From NCBI GenBank assembly GCA_009785655.1, contig WQVW01000138.1:1-5025 (forward strand): a stretch of DNA of 5,025 nucleotides, written 5' to 3'. A program made the translations under genes and the position numbers. Source of the stretch: Oscillospiraceae bacterium (GTDB lineage Bacteria > Bacillota > Clostridia > Oscillospirales > Oscillospiraceae). The notes beneath the pieces are model-generated. The model did not search any database. It had not been told where the DNA came from and saw only the letters and a list, made by a program, of their open reading frames with translations. Of the stretch, positions 1 through 5,025 are shown one piece after another; the first letter of the stretch is position 1, and each line of letters opens with the position of its first letter.

Positions 1-197
1 ACCAAAATAAGAAATTTTCAAAAGAGCATCTGTTCAAGAAATTATGGCCAAACAGCAAAGATACTGGAACCGTGGCCGTTCATATTTTGAAATTACGCCG
101 CAAGTTGGAGCTTGTAAAAGCGCATATAGGAACGATTGAGAACCATTATAAACTCGGTTATTTTTTTGCGCCGCCAAGTAAAGAGAGGGACGCGTAA
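1..197 (+). CDS. OmpR/PhoB-family response regulator, C-terminal fragment
   Basis: The 3' end of a gene that begins left of the window; the frame reads from base 3 to a TAA at 195-197. The 64 visible residues match the second half of the winged-helix DNA-binding domain of OmpR/PhoB regulators. The sequence LFKKLWPNSKDTGTVAVHI corresponds to the transactivation loop and the start of the recognition helix, LKLRRKLE completes the recognition helix, and HYKLGYFF is the C-terminal beta-hairpin (normally GVGYRF). The receiver domain with the phospho-acceptor Asp is outside the window. The family binds DNA repeats as a dimer after phosphorylation. The histidine kinase starts one base after the stop, so this is almost certainly its cognate regulator. 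The fold call is firm; target genes cannot be inferred. Confidence 0.9.
   Translation, partial: QNKKFSKEHLFKKLWPNSKDTGTVAVHILKLRRKLELVKAHIGTIENHYKLGYFFAPPSKERDA
184..189 (+). promoter_or_regulatory. Ribosome binding site of the histidine kinase
   Basis: AGAGGG lies 9 nt before the ATG at 199, within the last codons of the response regulator. It supports 199 as the start over an in-frame TTG at 136, which lies well inside the regulator gene and would only add a non-membrane leader. Confidence 0.6.
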
Positions 198-198
198 T

Positions 199-1626
199 AT
201 GCTCTGGAGACTTTCCCTCGGCACTTATGTGATTGTGCTGGCGGCGCTGGTGTGGCTGCTTCTTAGAGTTCTGACCAAGCTGAAAAACTCAAAACGGGAA
301 TTTTTTGTCGTATTTCTGTTTTGCGTTGTGATATACGGACTTGGTGTACTGTTTCAAATAATGGCAACATCCATAGACGGTGCCATACTTAGCTTGCGGC
401 TGATGGCGTTGGGCGGTATGTTAATGTCTCCGGTGCTTCTTATTTATCTACAGAAATATTGCGAAGATCGTTTGCCGAAATGGATAAACTTCACGGTTTT
501 TATTTCCGCATTTTTACTGATATTGCTTATATGGACGCCGGAACAACATAATTTGATTTATGCATCAATATACTTGCACTGCGAAGCAGGTTTTCAATAT
601 GTTACGAGCTGGGATGTGTACCATGGTGTTCTGTATCCGCTCTTAATGGTGCATCCTGCGGTGTGTACGGCACTTTCTGTAATGATTTTAAGCCGCAAGT
701 TTCGGGAAAGTGACGCGATTCATAAAAAAAGGCTGGCTGTGTTAATGTTCTGTACGCCGCTGCCTACGATTATTCAAATGGCAAACATATTGCAGTTTGG
801 TAATTTTTTTATAAATTATATTACGATTATTGCGTTGCTGGGCTGTGCATTTATTGCACATTTGAGAGCTTTTAAGTATTATTTGCTTGAAAGCGAAGAA
901 GCTGGACTGTCACAAAATGTGCTGCGCGGGATGATATCAAGTATCTCACATGATATTAAAACGCCGCTGACCGTTTTAAGCGTCCATATTGAAAAATTGC
1001 TTGAAGCGTCACCCGATGACTCGGAATATGCCCGTGATATTCGAGTGGCCTATAACAGGAACCTTGATTTGCAGCACTTGATTGAAAACTTGATAGAAAT
1101 TACCCGCATTGACGCTGGGGCAAAAGTCTTTAAAAAGCCCAAATGGGTGCCGCTAGACGCTGTGTTGGCAGATATACAAAAGAAATACGGAGATTATTTG
1201 GAAAGCAGCGATCTGTTCTTGGACGTGATAGGCCATGGCAAAGATGACTTGATTTACATTGAGCGCGCAATGGTATGGAGTGTATTCGATAACGTCATAT
1301 ATAACGCAGTCAAAAACACCGCAGCGGGCGGCATAACGATTACAGCCGAGTGTACAGGGGATATCGCAACCATCACAGTGACGGATACAGGCAGTGGCAT
1401 TGCAGCTGAACATTTGGCGCATATCTTTGATCGGTTTTATAGAGTGCGCACCAACAGGGGAAGACACGGCGGAGATCACGGCGGAGATCACGGCGGAGAT
1501 CACGGCGGAATAGGACTGTTTATAGTCAAGAGTGTTATGGAGGCTCTGGGCGGGCAGGTGAGGATGGAGTCCGAACTTGGTGTTGGAACGTCTGTTATTC
1601 TCACGTTTTTGAGAAGCAGGAAGTGA
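199..1626 (+). CDS. Membrane sensor histidine kinase with seven-helix N-terminal region
   Basis: A 475-aa protein. ATG 199 follows the regulator stop by one base, so the pair is translationally coupled. Residues 8-224 hold about seven hydrophobic helices (roughly 8-26, 34-56, 62-84, 95-112, 141-164, 179-200, 203-224) with short loops, resembling the 7TM sensor region of Firmicute kinases and lacking a large extracellular domain. The dimerisation/phosphoacceptor helix has the H box SSISHDIKTPLT with His251. The catalytic domain shows an N box (NVIYNAVKNT, from N365), a G1 box (DTGSGI, from D396), an F box (DRFYR, 411-415) and a G2 box (GGIGLFIVK, near 436-444). All key catalytic elements are present, so it should be active: ATP-dependent autophosphorylation on His251, then transfer to the adjacent regulator. 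Between the F and G2 boxes the ATP lid contains a repeated His-Gly-Gly-Asp tract from a 12-bp DNA repeat. The signal sensed is unknown. Confidence 0.95.
   Translation: MLWRLSLGTYVIVLAALVWLLLRVLTKLKNSKREFFVVFLFCVVIYGLGVLFQIMATSIDGAILSLRLMALGGMLMSPVLLIYLQKYCEDRLPKWINFTVFISAFLLILLIWTPEQHNLIYASIYLHCEAGFQYVTSWDVYHGVLYPLLMVHPAVCTALSVMILSRKFRESDAIHKKRLAVLMFCTPLPTIIQMANILQFGNFFINYITIIALLGCAFIAHLRAFKYYLLESEEAGLSQNVLRGMISSISHDIKTPLTVLSVHIEKLLEASPDDSEYARDIRVAYNRNLDLQHLIENLIEITRIDAGAKVFKKPKWVPLDAVLADIQKKYGDYLESSDLFLDVIGHGKDDLIYIERAMVWSVFDNVIYNAVKNTAAGGITITAECTGDIATITVTDTGSGIAAEHLAHIFDRFYRVRTNRGRHGGDHGGDHGGDHGGIGLFIVKSVMEALGGQVRMESELGVGTSVILTFLRSRK
1465..1509 (+). repeat. 12-bp tandem repeat (3.75 copies) within the kinase ATP lid
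   Basis: CACGGCGGAGAT occurs three times exactly (1465-1476, 1477-1488, 1489-1500), followed by nine matching bases at 1501-1509. The unit is four codons (His-Gly-Gly-Asp), so gain or loss of copies stays in frame. It encodes residues 423-437 and runs straight into the G2 box. The copies are identical at the DNA level, which points to recent expansion by slippage. Confidence 0.95.
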
Positions 1627-1686
1627 AAGTGAGACAACAAAGACTTGCGAAGCCGACTCTGCGTGTTTTATGGGGGAATAAACTAA

Positions 1687-1739
1687 AAAATGCCAAACGG
1701 GCGGGAATCCATGAAGGATTCTCGTCCGTTTGGCATTTT
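1687..1739. terminator. Strong hairpin, probable bidirectional terminator between convergent operons
   Basis: Bases 1687-1710 pair with 1716-1739 in a 24-bp stem around a 5-nt ATGAA loop. The outer 14 bp (AAAATGCCAAACGG with its complement) are perfect. Two inner pairs (1701/1725 and 1704/1722) are G·U in + strand RNA but C/A mismatches in - strand RNA, so the fold is better on the + strand. The U tract is four bases on the + side and six on the - side. It lies 60 bp after the kinase stop and 13 bp after the stop of the opposing Bud32-like gene, so it can end both transcripts. The rest of the 1627-1752 gap holds nothing else I can support. Confidence 0.85.
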
Positions 1740-1752
1740 CCGTTGATATCCA

Positions 1753-2379
1753 TTAAAGCTTTTTTGTTCGCCGCCGAGTCATGGCCGCGAGTTCCATATC
1801 GCGCTGGTGGCAAACTTCCTCCGGATTGACTTGGAGTCTCTGCACAGCATGATGCAAAAGTTTGTCCGCAAATTCTGTTTTCAGCGTTGTCCCCGGTGGG
1901 TTGTAGGTCAGAATAAACGCAATCAATCGCCCAATGTCTTTTTCTTTCGTGCCGTAGACTCTTTCTTCAAAATCGACGCCCCAGCAATAAACATCGTCAA
2001 ACACAAAATTGCGGCCATTGATATCGCCGCGAATTTCTCCGGTTCTATCTGTATCAACAGCACTGTAAAAATCACAAAGCCAGCTGATAATTTTATCCGC
2101 TGCCGATTCAACGCCGGACATGTCAGAGGAAATTTCCAAACGCGCAATAAGATCCGGCAGCGTTTCACCGGGGATATACTGCATTTTTATCACGGCCTTG
2201 TCCAGCGTGTAGACTTCCGGTACACGCACACCTGCTGTTCTCAATTTGCGCAATTCCCGCACCTCAAATGCGGCGGCTTCGGTGGATGTAAAATGCTTTT
2301 CCACAACGCCATCACGCAAAAGAACCGTGTTTTGTTTTGACTTAAAGCGGATCGGCTCAGAATTTAATTTCAATGTCAC
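1753..2379 (-). CDS. Small Bud32/RIO-like protein kinase-fold protein
   Basis: A 208-aa protein starting at GTG 2379 and ending TAA at 1753-1755. The GTG is the only plausible start after the in-frame stop upstream; a purine-rich AGAGGGG lies rather far away (13 nt), so initiation is probably weak or coupled to the overlapping upstream gene (23-bp overlap). The N-lobe has a likely ATP-binding Lys28 and an alpha-C Glu39 or Glu42, followed by TAGVRVPEVYTLD and MQYIPGETL, which resemble Bud32 kinases. The catalytic loop is RGDINGRN (Asp119, Asn124) and the metal-binding segment is VDFEERVYG (Asp136), followed by KDIGRLIAFILTYNPP. No glycine-rich loop is obvious, as in RIO/Bud32-type kinases. Bud32 itself works with Kae1/TsaD in tRNA t6A synthesis and protein phosphorylation, but no TsaD gene is visible here. 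Its place as last gene of an ECF/MobB-like operon suggests a different, unknown substrate. Alternative: an aminoglycoside- or LPS-kinase-like small-molecule kinase. Confidence 0.8.
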   Translation of the reverse strand: MTLKLNSEPIRFKSKQNTVLLRDGVVEKHFTSTEAAAFEVRELRKLRTAGVRVPEVYTLDKAVIKMQYIPGETLPDLIARLEISSDMSGVESAADKIISWLCDFYSAVDTDRTGEIRGDINGRNFVFDDVYCWGVDFEERVYGTKEKDIGRLIAFILTYNPPGTTLKTEFADKLLHHAVQRLQVNPEEVCHQRDMELAAMTRRRTKKL

Positions 2380-3106
2380 ACCCCGGTATATACCCCTCTA
2401 ATTCGCTGACAACGCCCATTGCGGCGTTCCTTAAAATATTCTGTACGAACGGAACCATGTCGATACGCCGACCGTTAATCAAAAGCTCAACGCCTCTATC
2501 CGCAACACAGTCGGATCGCCTTTTCCGCCCCGCTAAAACCGCACGGGCGAACGCATCGCAAGAATCCATGCCGCACGCCGTGCAACACTCCGGCGGAAAA
2601 CTTGGCAACCGGTCATAGACTTTGAGTTCAATCAAGTCCACCAGCCGCTTGATGTCGGCAGTGGCGTCAATCGCGGGAGTGCCGCGATATTTTTCAATCC
2701 GCGACGATATGCGCCCCGACACGCAGAACGCCATATCGCTCCATTTTTCGGCGAGATCGTCTTCATTATGGGCGGTGACAATCGTCGGTACACAGATGTC
2801 TGATACGCCCTCCATCACGACCCAATCATAATCCTTTTCGTAAAACTCCAGTATCTTCGCCGCCGGGAGCATTTCTTCAAACAACAGATCCGTCTCATTC
2901 ATCCCGCGTGCGCAAACAAGCTGCGCCCCAGCCGCGCGGTGACGCCGCGTATTGCTTTGCGGGTCGGGGTCTATCGCAAATGCCTCAAAGTGAATCTCCT
3001 TAACCGAACCGACGCGATAACCTCGCGCGGTAAGTTCCCGGATAATGCTTTCAACCGTTGTTGTTTTTCCACTTTTTGATATGCCGCAGACACTAAGCAC
3101 TTTCAA
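2357..3106 (-). CDS. MobB-like P-loop GTPase with C-terminal 4-Cys iron-sulfur motif
   Basis: A 249-aa protein. I place the start at TTG 3106: it forms a TTGA overlap with the stop of the T-component gene, and AGGGGTGA lies 7 nt upstream. An ATG at 3169 lacks a ribosome site and would add 21 unrelated residues. The N-terminal domain resembles MobB, the molybdopterin-guanine dinucleotide synthesis adaptor: MKVLSVCGISKSGKTTT contains the P-loop (G8-x4-G13-K14-T15), then RGYRVGSVKEIH (His39), IDPDP and HRAAGAQLV, and a Walker-B-like segment WVVMEGVSD. The C-terminal domain has C175-x2-C178-x4-C183-x16-C200 in CTACGMDSCDAFA, the spacing of the [4Fe-4S] motif in the corrinoid iron-sulfur protein and RnfB families. 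A segment ending EGYIPGCDIEIKF follows. Classical MobB is only about 170 aa and lacks this part. Likely role: nucleotide-dependent handling of a metal or cofactor; the true substrate is unknown. Confidence 0.85.
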   Translation of the reverse strand: MKVLSVCGISKSGKTTTVESIIRELTARGYRVGSVKEIHFEAFAIDPDPQSNTRRHRAAGAQLVCARGMNETDLLFEEMLPAAKILEFYEKDYDWVVMEGVSDICVPTIVTAHNEDDLAEKWSDMAFCVSGRISSRIEKYRGTPAIDATADIKRLVDLIELKVYDRLPSFPPECCTACGMDSCDAFARAVLAGRKRRSDCVADRGVELLINGRRIDMVPFVQNILRNAAMGVVSELEGYIPGCDIEIKF

Positions 3107-3888
3107 AATATAGTCACCCCTATAAATAATATCACACCCATGAATATCGTAAAAGCCAGTATGCCGCATAGTATGACAATATCGCTTGGTTTGAGCGAGA
3201 GTTCATAAAAACTTGTGCGGTTCCGCGCTGCGCGAAACGCACGCATCTCCATACTCATCGCGAGTTCTTTTGCGTTTTGCATACTGGAAACAATCACCGG
3301 CAGTATAAGATATGTGTACAGCGAGAGTTTTTTCTTTAGCTTTAATTCTTCAATCACAACGCCGCGCAGCTGCAGCGCGGTCAGGCTGTCTTTGAGTTCT
3401 TCGGCAAGCTGCGGAATAAATCGCACGCCGACAGAAACCATGTACGCGAGCTCATATGGCATTTTGATCTGCACCATGCCCTGAATGAGTCTACGCACAG
3501 TATAACATGTAAACATTGCGCCGCTTGTGATAAAGAGGCCAAGTCGCAATAACACAAGCGCACCGATCTGAATACCGCCGACAGTCAATAGCTGAACGCC
3601 CCAAAGCTCCAGCAAAATAGTCCCAGACGGCGCGAAAATACTGCGCAGGATCGCAACAAAGAGCAGTAGCTGGAACAGACGTTTAAGTCTGCGCCACATT
3701 TGGCGGAAGTCTACGCCAATACACACGGCGCATAAAAGCGATATCACCATAAGCCCAGTCATGAGCCATAGGTCTTCACGAATGATGACGGCAAAGCTCG
3801 ACAAAACAAACGCGAGTGCGAATACAACGCGCGGGTCAGGCAATTGTCTAGCTCGCCTAATTGCCAATTGTTCATTGTCAATTGTCAA
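3103..3888 (-). CDS. ECF transporter T component (EcfT/CbiQ family)
   Basis: A 261-aa integral membrane protein. The start is TTG 3888: GGAGG lies 8 nt upstream, and the TTG overlaps the ATPase stop as TTGA. In ECF importers the T protein couples ATP hydrolysis by EcfA subunits to movement of the substrate-binding S component. Hydrophobic helices occur near residues 21-36, 40-58, 69-86, 104-130, 190-202 and 236-260. The conserved cytoplasmic part is present: VRFIPQLAEELKDSLTALQL, then LRGV (174-177), and MSMEMRAF (211-218). These correspond to the two coupling-helix Ala-Arg-Gly motifs, the second reading Met-Arg-Ala here. The first 15 residues are encoded largely by a 7-bp repeat and are unlikely to be conserved; a second TTG at 3843, with AGGCGAG 8 nt upstream, would also give a complete domain. 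The S component is not visible. Family call firm, substrate unknown. Confidence 0.9.
   Translation of the reverse strand: MTIDNEQLAIRRARQLPDPRVVFALAFVLSSFAVIIREDLWLMTGLMVISLLCAVCIGVDFRQMWRRLKRLFQLLLFVAILRSIFAPSGTILLELWGVQLLTVGGIQIGALVLLRLGLFITSGAMFTCYTVRRLIQGMVQIKMPYELAYMVSVGVRFIPQLAEELKDSLTALQLRGVVIEELKLKKKLSLYTYLILPVIVSSMQNAKELAMSMEMRAFRAARNRTSFYELSLKPSDIVILCGILAFTIFMGVILFIGVTIF
3114..3121 (-). promoter_or_regulatory. Ribosome binding site deciding the TTG start of the MobB-like gene
   Basis: On the - strand AGGGGTGA precedes TTG 3106 by 7 nt; GGTGA matches the anti-SD consensus. Together with the TTGA stop/start overlap it favours the TTG over the ATG at 3169. Confidence 0.65.
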
Positions 3889-3891
3889 TTG
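3857..3891. repeat. Five-copy 7-bp repeat (consensus TCAATTG) across a gene junction
   Basis: The successive heptamers are CTAATTG, CCAATTG, TTCATTG, TCAATTG and TCAATTG, with a further isolated CAATTG at 3841-3846. On the - strand the unit is CAATTGA, and the first copy read supplies both the TGA stop of the ATPase gene and the TTG start of the T-component gene. The unit is not a multiple of three. Confidence 0.85.
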
Positions 3892-4556
3892 ACTAGCCTC
3901 CCCCCGTCCATGATTCGTATATCTGCCTGCATCTCATCCACAAACACGCTGTCGTGGCTGATGAGCAAAATGCCGACACCGCCATCCATCAGTGAACGCA
4001 GTGTTTCCGCCAAGATTCCCCGACGTCGTTTATCCAGGCCTGTTGTCGGCTCGTCCAACACAAAAAAGCGCGGCTCGGCGATCATAGCTGCCGCAATTGC
4101 CAGCCGCTGTTTTTCACCCCGGCTGAGCGTGTATGTCGTGCTGTCTTTAATATGCTCCAGCTCGAATTGCCGCAGGAGTTCTATGGCTTTCGCCTCGGCT
4201 TCGTCTTTCGGAACGCCGCGCAGTTCCAATGGGAAGGCGATTTCTTCAAGCGGACGCGGTGTAAATAGTTGCCGCGACGGTTCTTGGAACAGATATCCGA
4301 CCTGCTTGCCGATTTGGCCGAGTTTCCATGTTGCGATATCCTCCCCGTCATACAGGACACACCCGGCGTCCGGCCGCAGGAGTCCTGCGACCAGTTTGCC
4401 GAGTGTTGTTTTTCCGCTTCCGTTTTCACCCATTATGGCAGTACATTGCCCCGATGGTGCGAAATATTCCATCGCGAGGGAGAAGTTTTGCCGCCGCTCC
4501 CTCGCAGGGTAACTAAAGCTTATATTTTTTAGCTCTAGCATGAAACGCTCATCCAT
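3885..4556 (-). CDS. Short ECF-type ABC transporter ATPase (EcfA/CbiO-like)
   Basis: A 223-aa ATPase. The start is ATG 4556, 4 nt after the stop of the upstream gene; ATG 4541 (MLELKN, preceded by GGATGAG) is the alternative. Longer in-frame extension to 4736 is rejected because it lies in the upstream gene. All ABC motifs are intact: Walker A GENGSGKTT (Lys49), Q-loop FQEP (Gln91), signature LSRGEKQR (144-151), Walker B FFVLDEPTTGLD (Glu169 catalytic) and the switch LISHD (His201). LYDGEDI and ELRGVPKDEAEAKAIELL are typical of the EcfA/CbiO branch, and the adjacent EcfT confirms it. EcfA proteins are usually around 270-280 aa with a C-terminal extension that helps dimerise; this one stops soon after the switch. 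Only one ATPase gene is visible, so it either forms a homodimer or its partner lies elsewhere. It powers the membrane complex from the cytoplasm. Confidence 0.92.
   Translation of the reverse strand: MDERFMLELKNISFSYPARERRQNFSLAMEYFAPSGQCTAIMGENGSGKTTLGKLVAGLLRPDAGCVLYDGEDIATWKLGQIGKQVGYLFQEPSRQLFTPRPLEEIAFPLELRGVPKDEAEAKAIELLRQFELEHIKDSTTYTLSRGEKQRLAIAAAMIAEPRFFVLDEPTTGLDKRRRGILAETLRSLMDGGVGILLISHDSVFVDEMQADIRIMDGGRLVN
3897..3905 (-). promoter_or_regulatory. Strong ribosome binding site of the T-component gene
   Basis: GGGGGGAGG on the - strand ends 8 nt before TTG 3888 and lies in the last codons of the ATPase gene (Met-Asp-Gly-Gly-Arg-Leu). A near-ideal Shine-Dalgarno compensates for the TTG start and supports 3888 as the main initiation site. 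Confidence 0.75.
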
Positions 4557-4560
4557 TGTG

Positions 4561-5025
4561 TTATCGCAGCGTGATCGTGCTAAGCTGTCTGAGCCAGCGG
4601 TTGGCTGGGGAGCCGACAAGTGCCGTGCGGAATGGGCCGTTATGCTCGTCCAGCGGTTCACCGTTTTCGCCGATGACGATAAACGCACGGGCTTCATCAT
4701 ATGCCTCAGCCGACGGCCACTCGATGGTAAAACCATCTCTTGCTGCCGAAATCACGGTCGGAAACGCCGTGTAATCTATATCGAGATACCGCAGAATCGC
4801 CACAAGCGGGACGCCTGTAAGCGACAATGTTTCCCCGCGAAGTTCGGCGGTGAAGTCTACTGTGCCGATGGCTACCAGATCATCCATCGAAACCGTGTGG
4901 GGTGTGCCGTCTGCGACAATGACAAACTCATAATCGCCATATTCGTGCGCCTGCGCTTCCGCCGCCGGCAATAGCACGGTGATCTCCGCGACATATCGCG
5001 CAAACCGCGCCGGAACAACGTCGTG
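4561..5025 (-). CDS. Cysteine-free sulfite-oxidase/molybdopterin-fold protein, C-terminal part
   Basis: The frame stays open to the right edge, so the start is outside; TAA at 4561-4563. The 154 visible residues end in a segment resembling the sulfite oxidase-type molybdopterin-binding domain: LTGVPLVAILRYL, RDGFTIEWPSAEAY, FIVIGENGEPLDEHNGPFR and NRWLRQLSTITLR fit the family pattern tGvpL..iL, DGy, nGepL..e.GP.R and W...I.l. No cysteine occurs anywhere in the visible part, whereas catalytic members ligate molybdenum through a Cys, so this copy is probably not an oxidoreductase centre. Near the edge, PARFARYVAEITVLLP resembles the terminal PANRWLRQLSTITLR, hinting that a preceding copy of the same domain ends there. 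An internal GTG at 4977 is not a convincing start. It precedes the ECF ATPase by 4 nt, so a ligand-binding or accessory role in that importer is possible. Its cellular location cannot be judged without the N-terminus. The family call is moderate. Confidence 0.6.
   Translation of the reverse strand, partial: HDVVPARFARYVAEITVLLPAAEAQAHEYGDYEFVIVADGTPHTVSMDDLVAIGTVDFTAELRGETLSLTGVPLVAILRYLDIDYTAFPTVISAARDGFTIEWPSAEAYDEARAFIVIGENGEPLDEHNGPFRTALVGSPANRWLRQLSTITLR

Noticed and set aside
136..198. TTG start at 136 for the histidine kinase
   Set aside because: It lies inside the response regulator gene. ATG 199 has a suitable ribosome site and sits one base after the regulator stop.
1153..1503. - strand frame beginning with ISAVISAVISAV repeats
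   Set aside because: The repeats are simply the complement of the HGGD-encoding 12-bp repeat inside the histidine kinase.
1465..1509. CRISPR-like array
   Set aside because: The units are contiguous 12-mers with no spacers and are in frame within a coding sequence.
1644..1675. Possible promoter (TTGCGA, about 16 bp, TTTTAT) after the kinase gene
   Set aside because: Both boxes are poor matches and it would drive only the terminator hairpin and the antisense of the kinase-like gene.
1807..2340. + strand open frame (177 codons) opposite the Bud32-like gene
   Set aside because: It is antisense to a gene with intact kinase motifs, starts only at a weak codon context and has no recognisable domain.
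2385..2394. 10-bp palindrome GGTATATACC before the GTG start at 2379
   Set aside because: It is too short to claim as an operator; it lies within the 3' coding end of the MobB-like gene and may be chance.
3107..3169. ATG start at 3169 for the MobB-like gene
   Set aside because: No Shine-Dalgarno precedes it, it lies inside the T-component gene, and the MobB-like domain begins right at the TTG at 3106.
3844..4512. Long + strand open frame (222 codons) opposite the ATPase
   Set aside because: It is the antisense shadow of a gene with all ABC motifs; the translation is Ser/Arg/Pro-rich and low in complexity, with no recognisable domain.
4557..4736. Longer ATPase start at 4736
   Set aside because: It would overlap the upstream gene by about 176 bp, and the added residues show no ABC-type similarity. 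ATG 4556 directly follows the upstream stop.

Overview
The window reads as bacterial chromosome, most likely from a Clostridia-type Firmicute. The evidence for this is purine-rich Shine-Dalgarno sites, frequent TTG/GTG starts, tightly packed genes, an ECF-type transporter and a seven-helix-sensor histidine kinase next to an OmpR-type regulator. No rRNA or other marker gene is present, so the assignment is soft. Almost every base is coding. The only real gap is the 126 bp between two convergent operons.

Left part, + strand (1-1626): the 3' end of an OmpR/PhoB-family response regulator is followed after one base by a membrane histidine kinase. The two form a two-component pair. The kinase has an in-frame 12-bp tandem repeat inside its ATP lid. 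A 24-bp-stem hairpin at 1687-1739 closes this operon and probably also the opposing one.

Right part, - strand, transcribed from the right edge leftwards (5025 to 1753): five genes are packed head to tail. In transcription order they are (1) the C-terminal part of a cysteine-free protein with a sulfite-oxidase/molybdopterin-binding-like fold, apparently in tandem copies; (2) a short ECF-type ABC ATPase; (3) an ECF T-component membrane protein; (4) a MobB-like P-loop GTPase fused to a CX2CX4CX16C iron-sulfur motif; (5) a small Bud32/RIO-like kinase. Junctions are 4-nt gaps or short overlaps. Two of them are identical TTGA start/stop overlaps, and three successive genes use non-ATG starts, which indicates one translationally coupled operon.

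An importer energy module, a MobB-like nucleotide-binding protein with a metal-cluster motif and a molybdopterin-fold protein in one operon suggest a system for uptake or handling of a molybdenum/tungsten- or pterin-related ligand. That reading is inference from family membership. No substrate-specific S component lies in the window, and the operon start is beyond the right edge. This operon is the best candidate here for an undescribed system.
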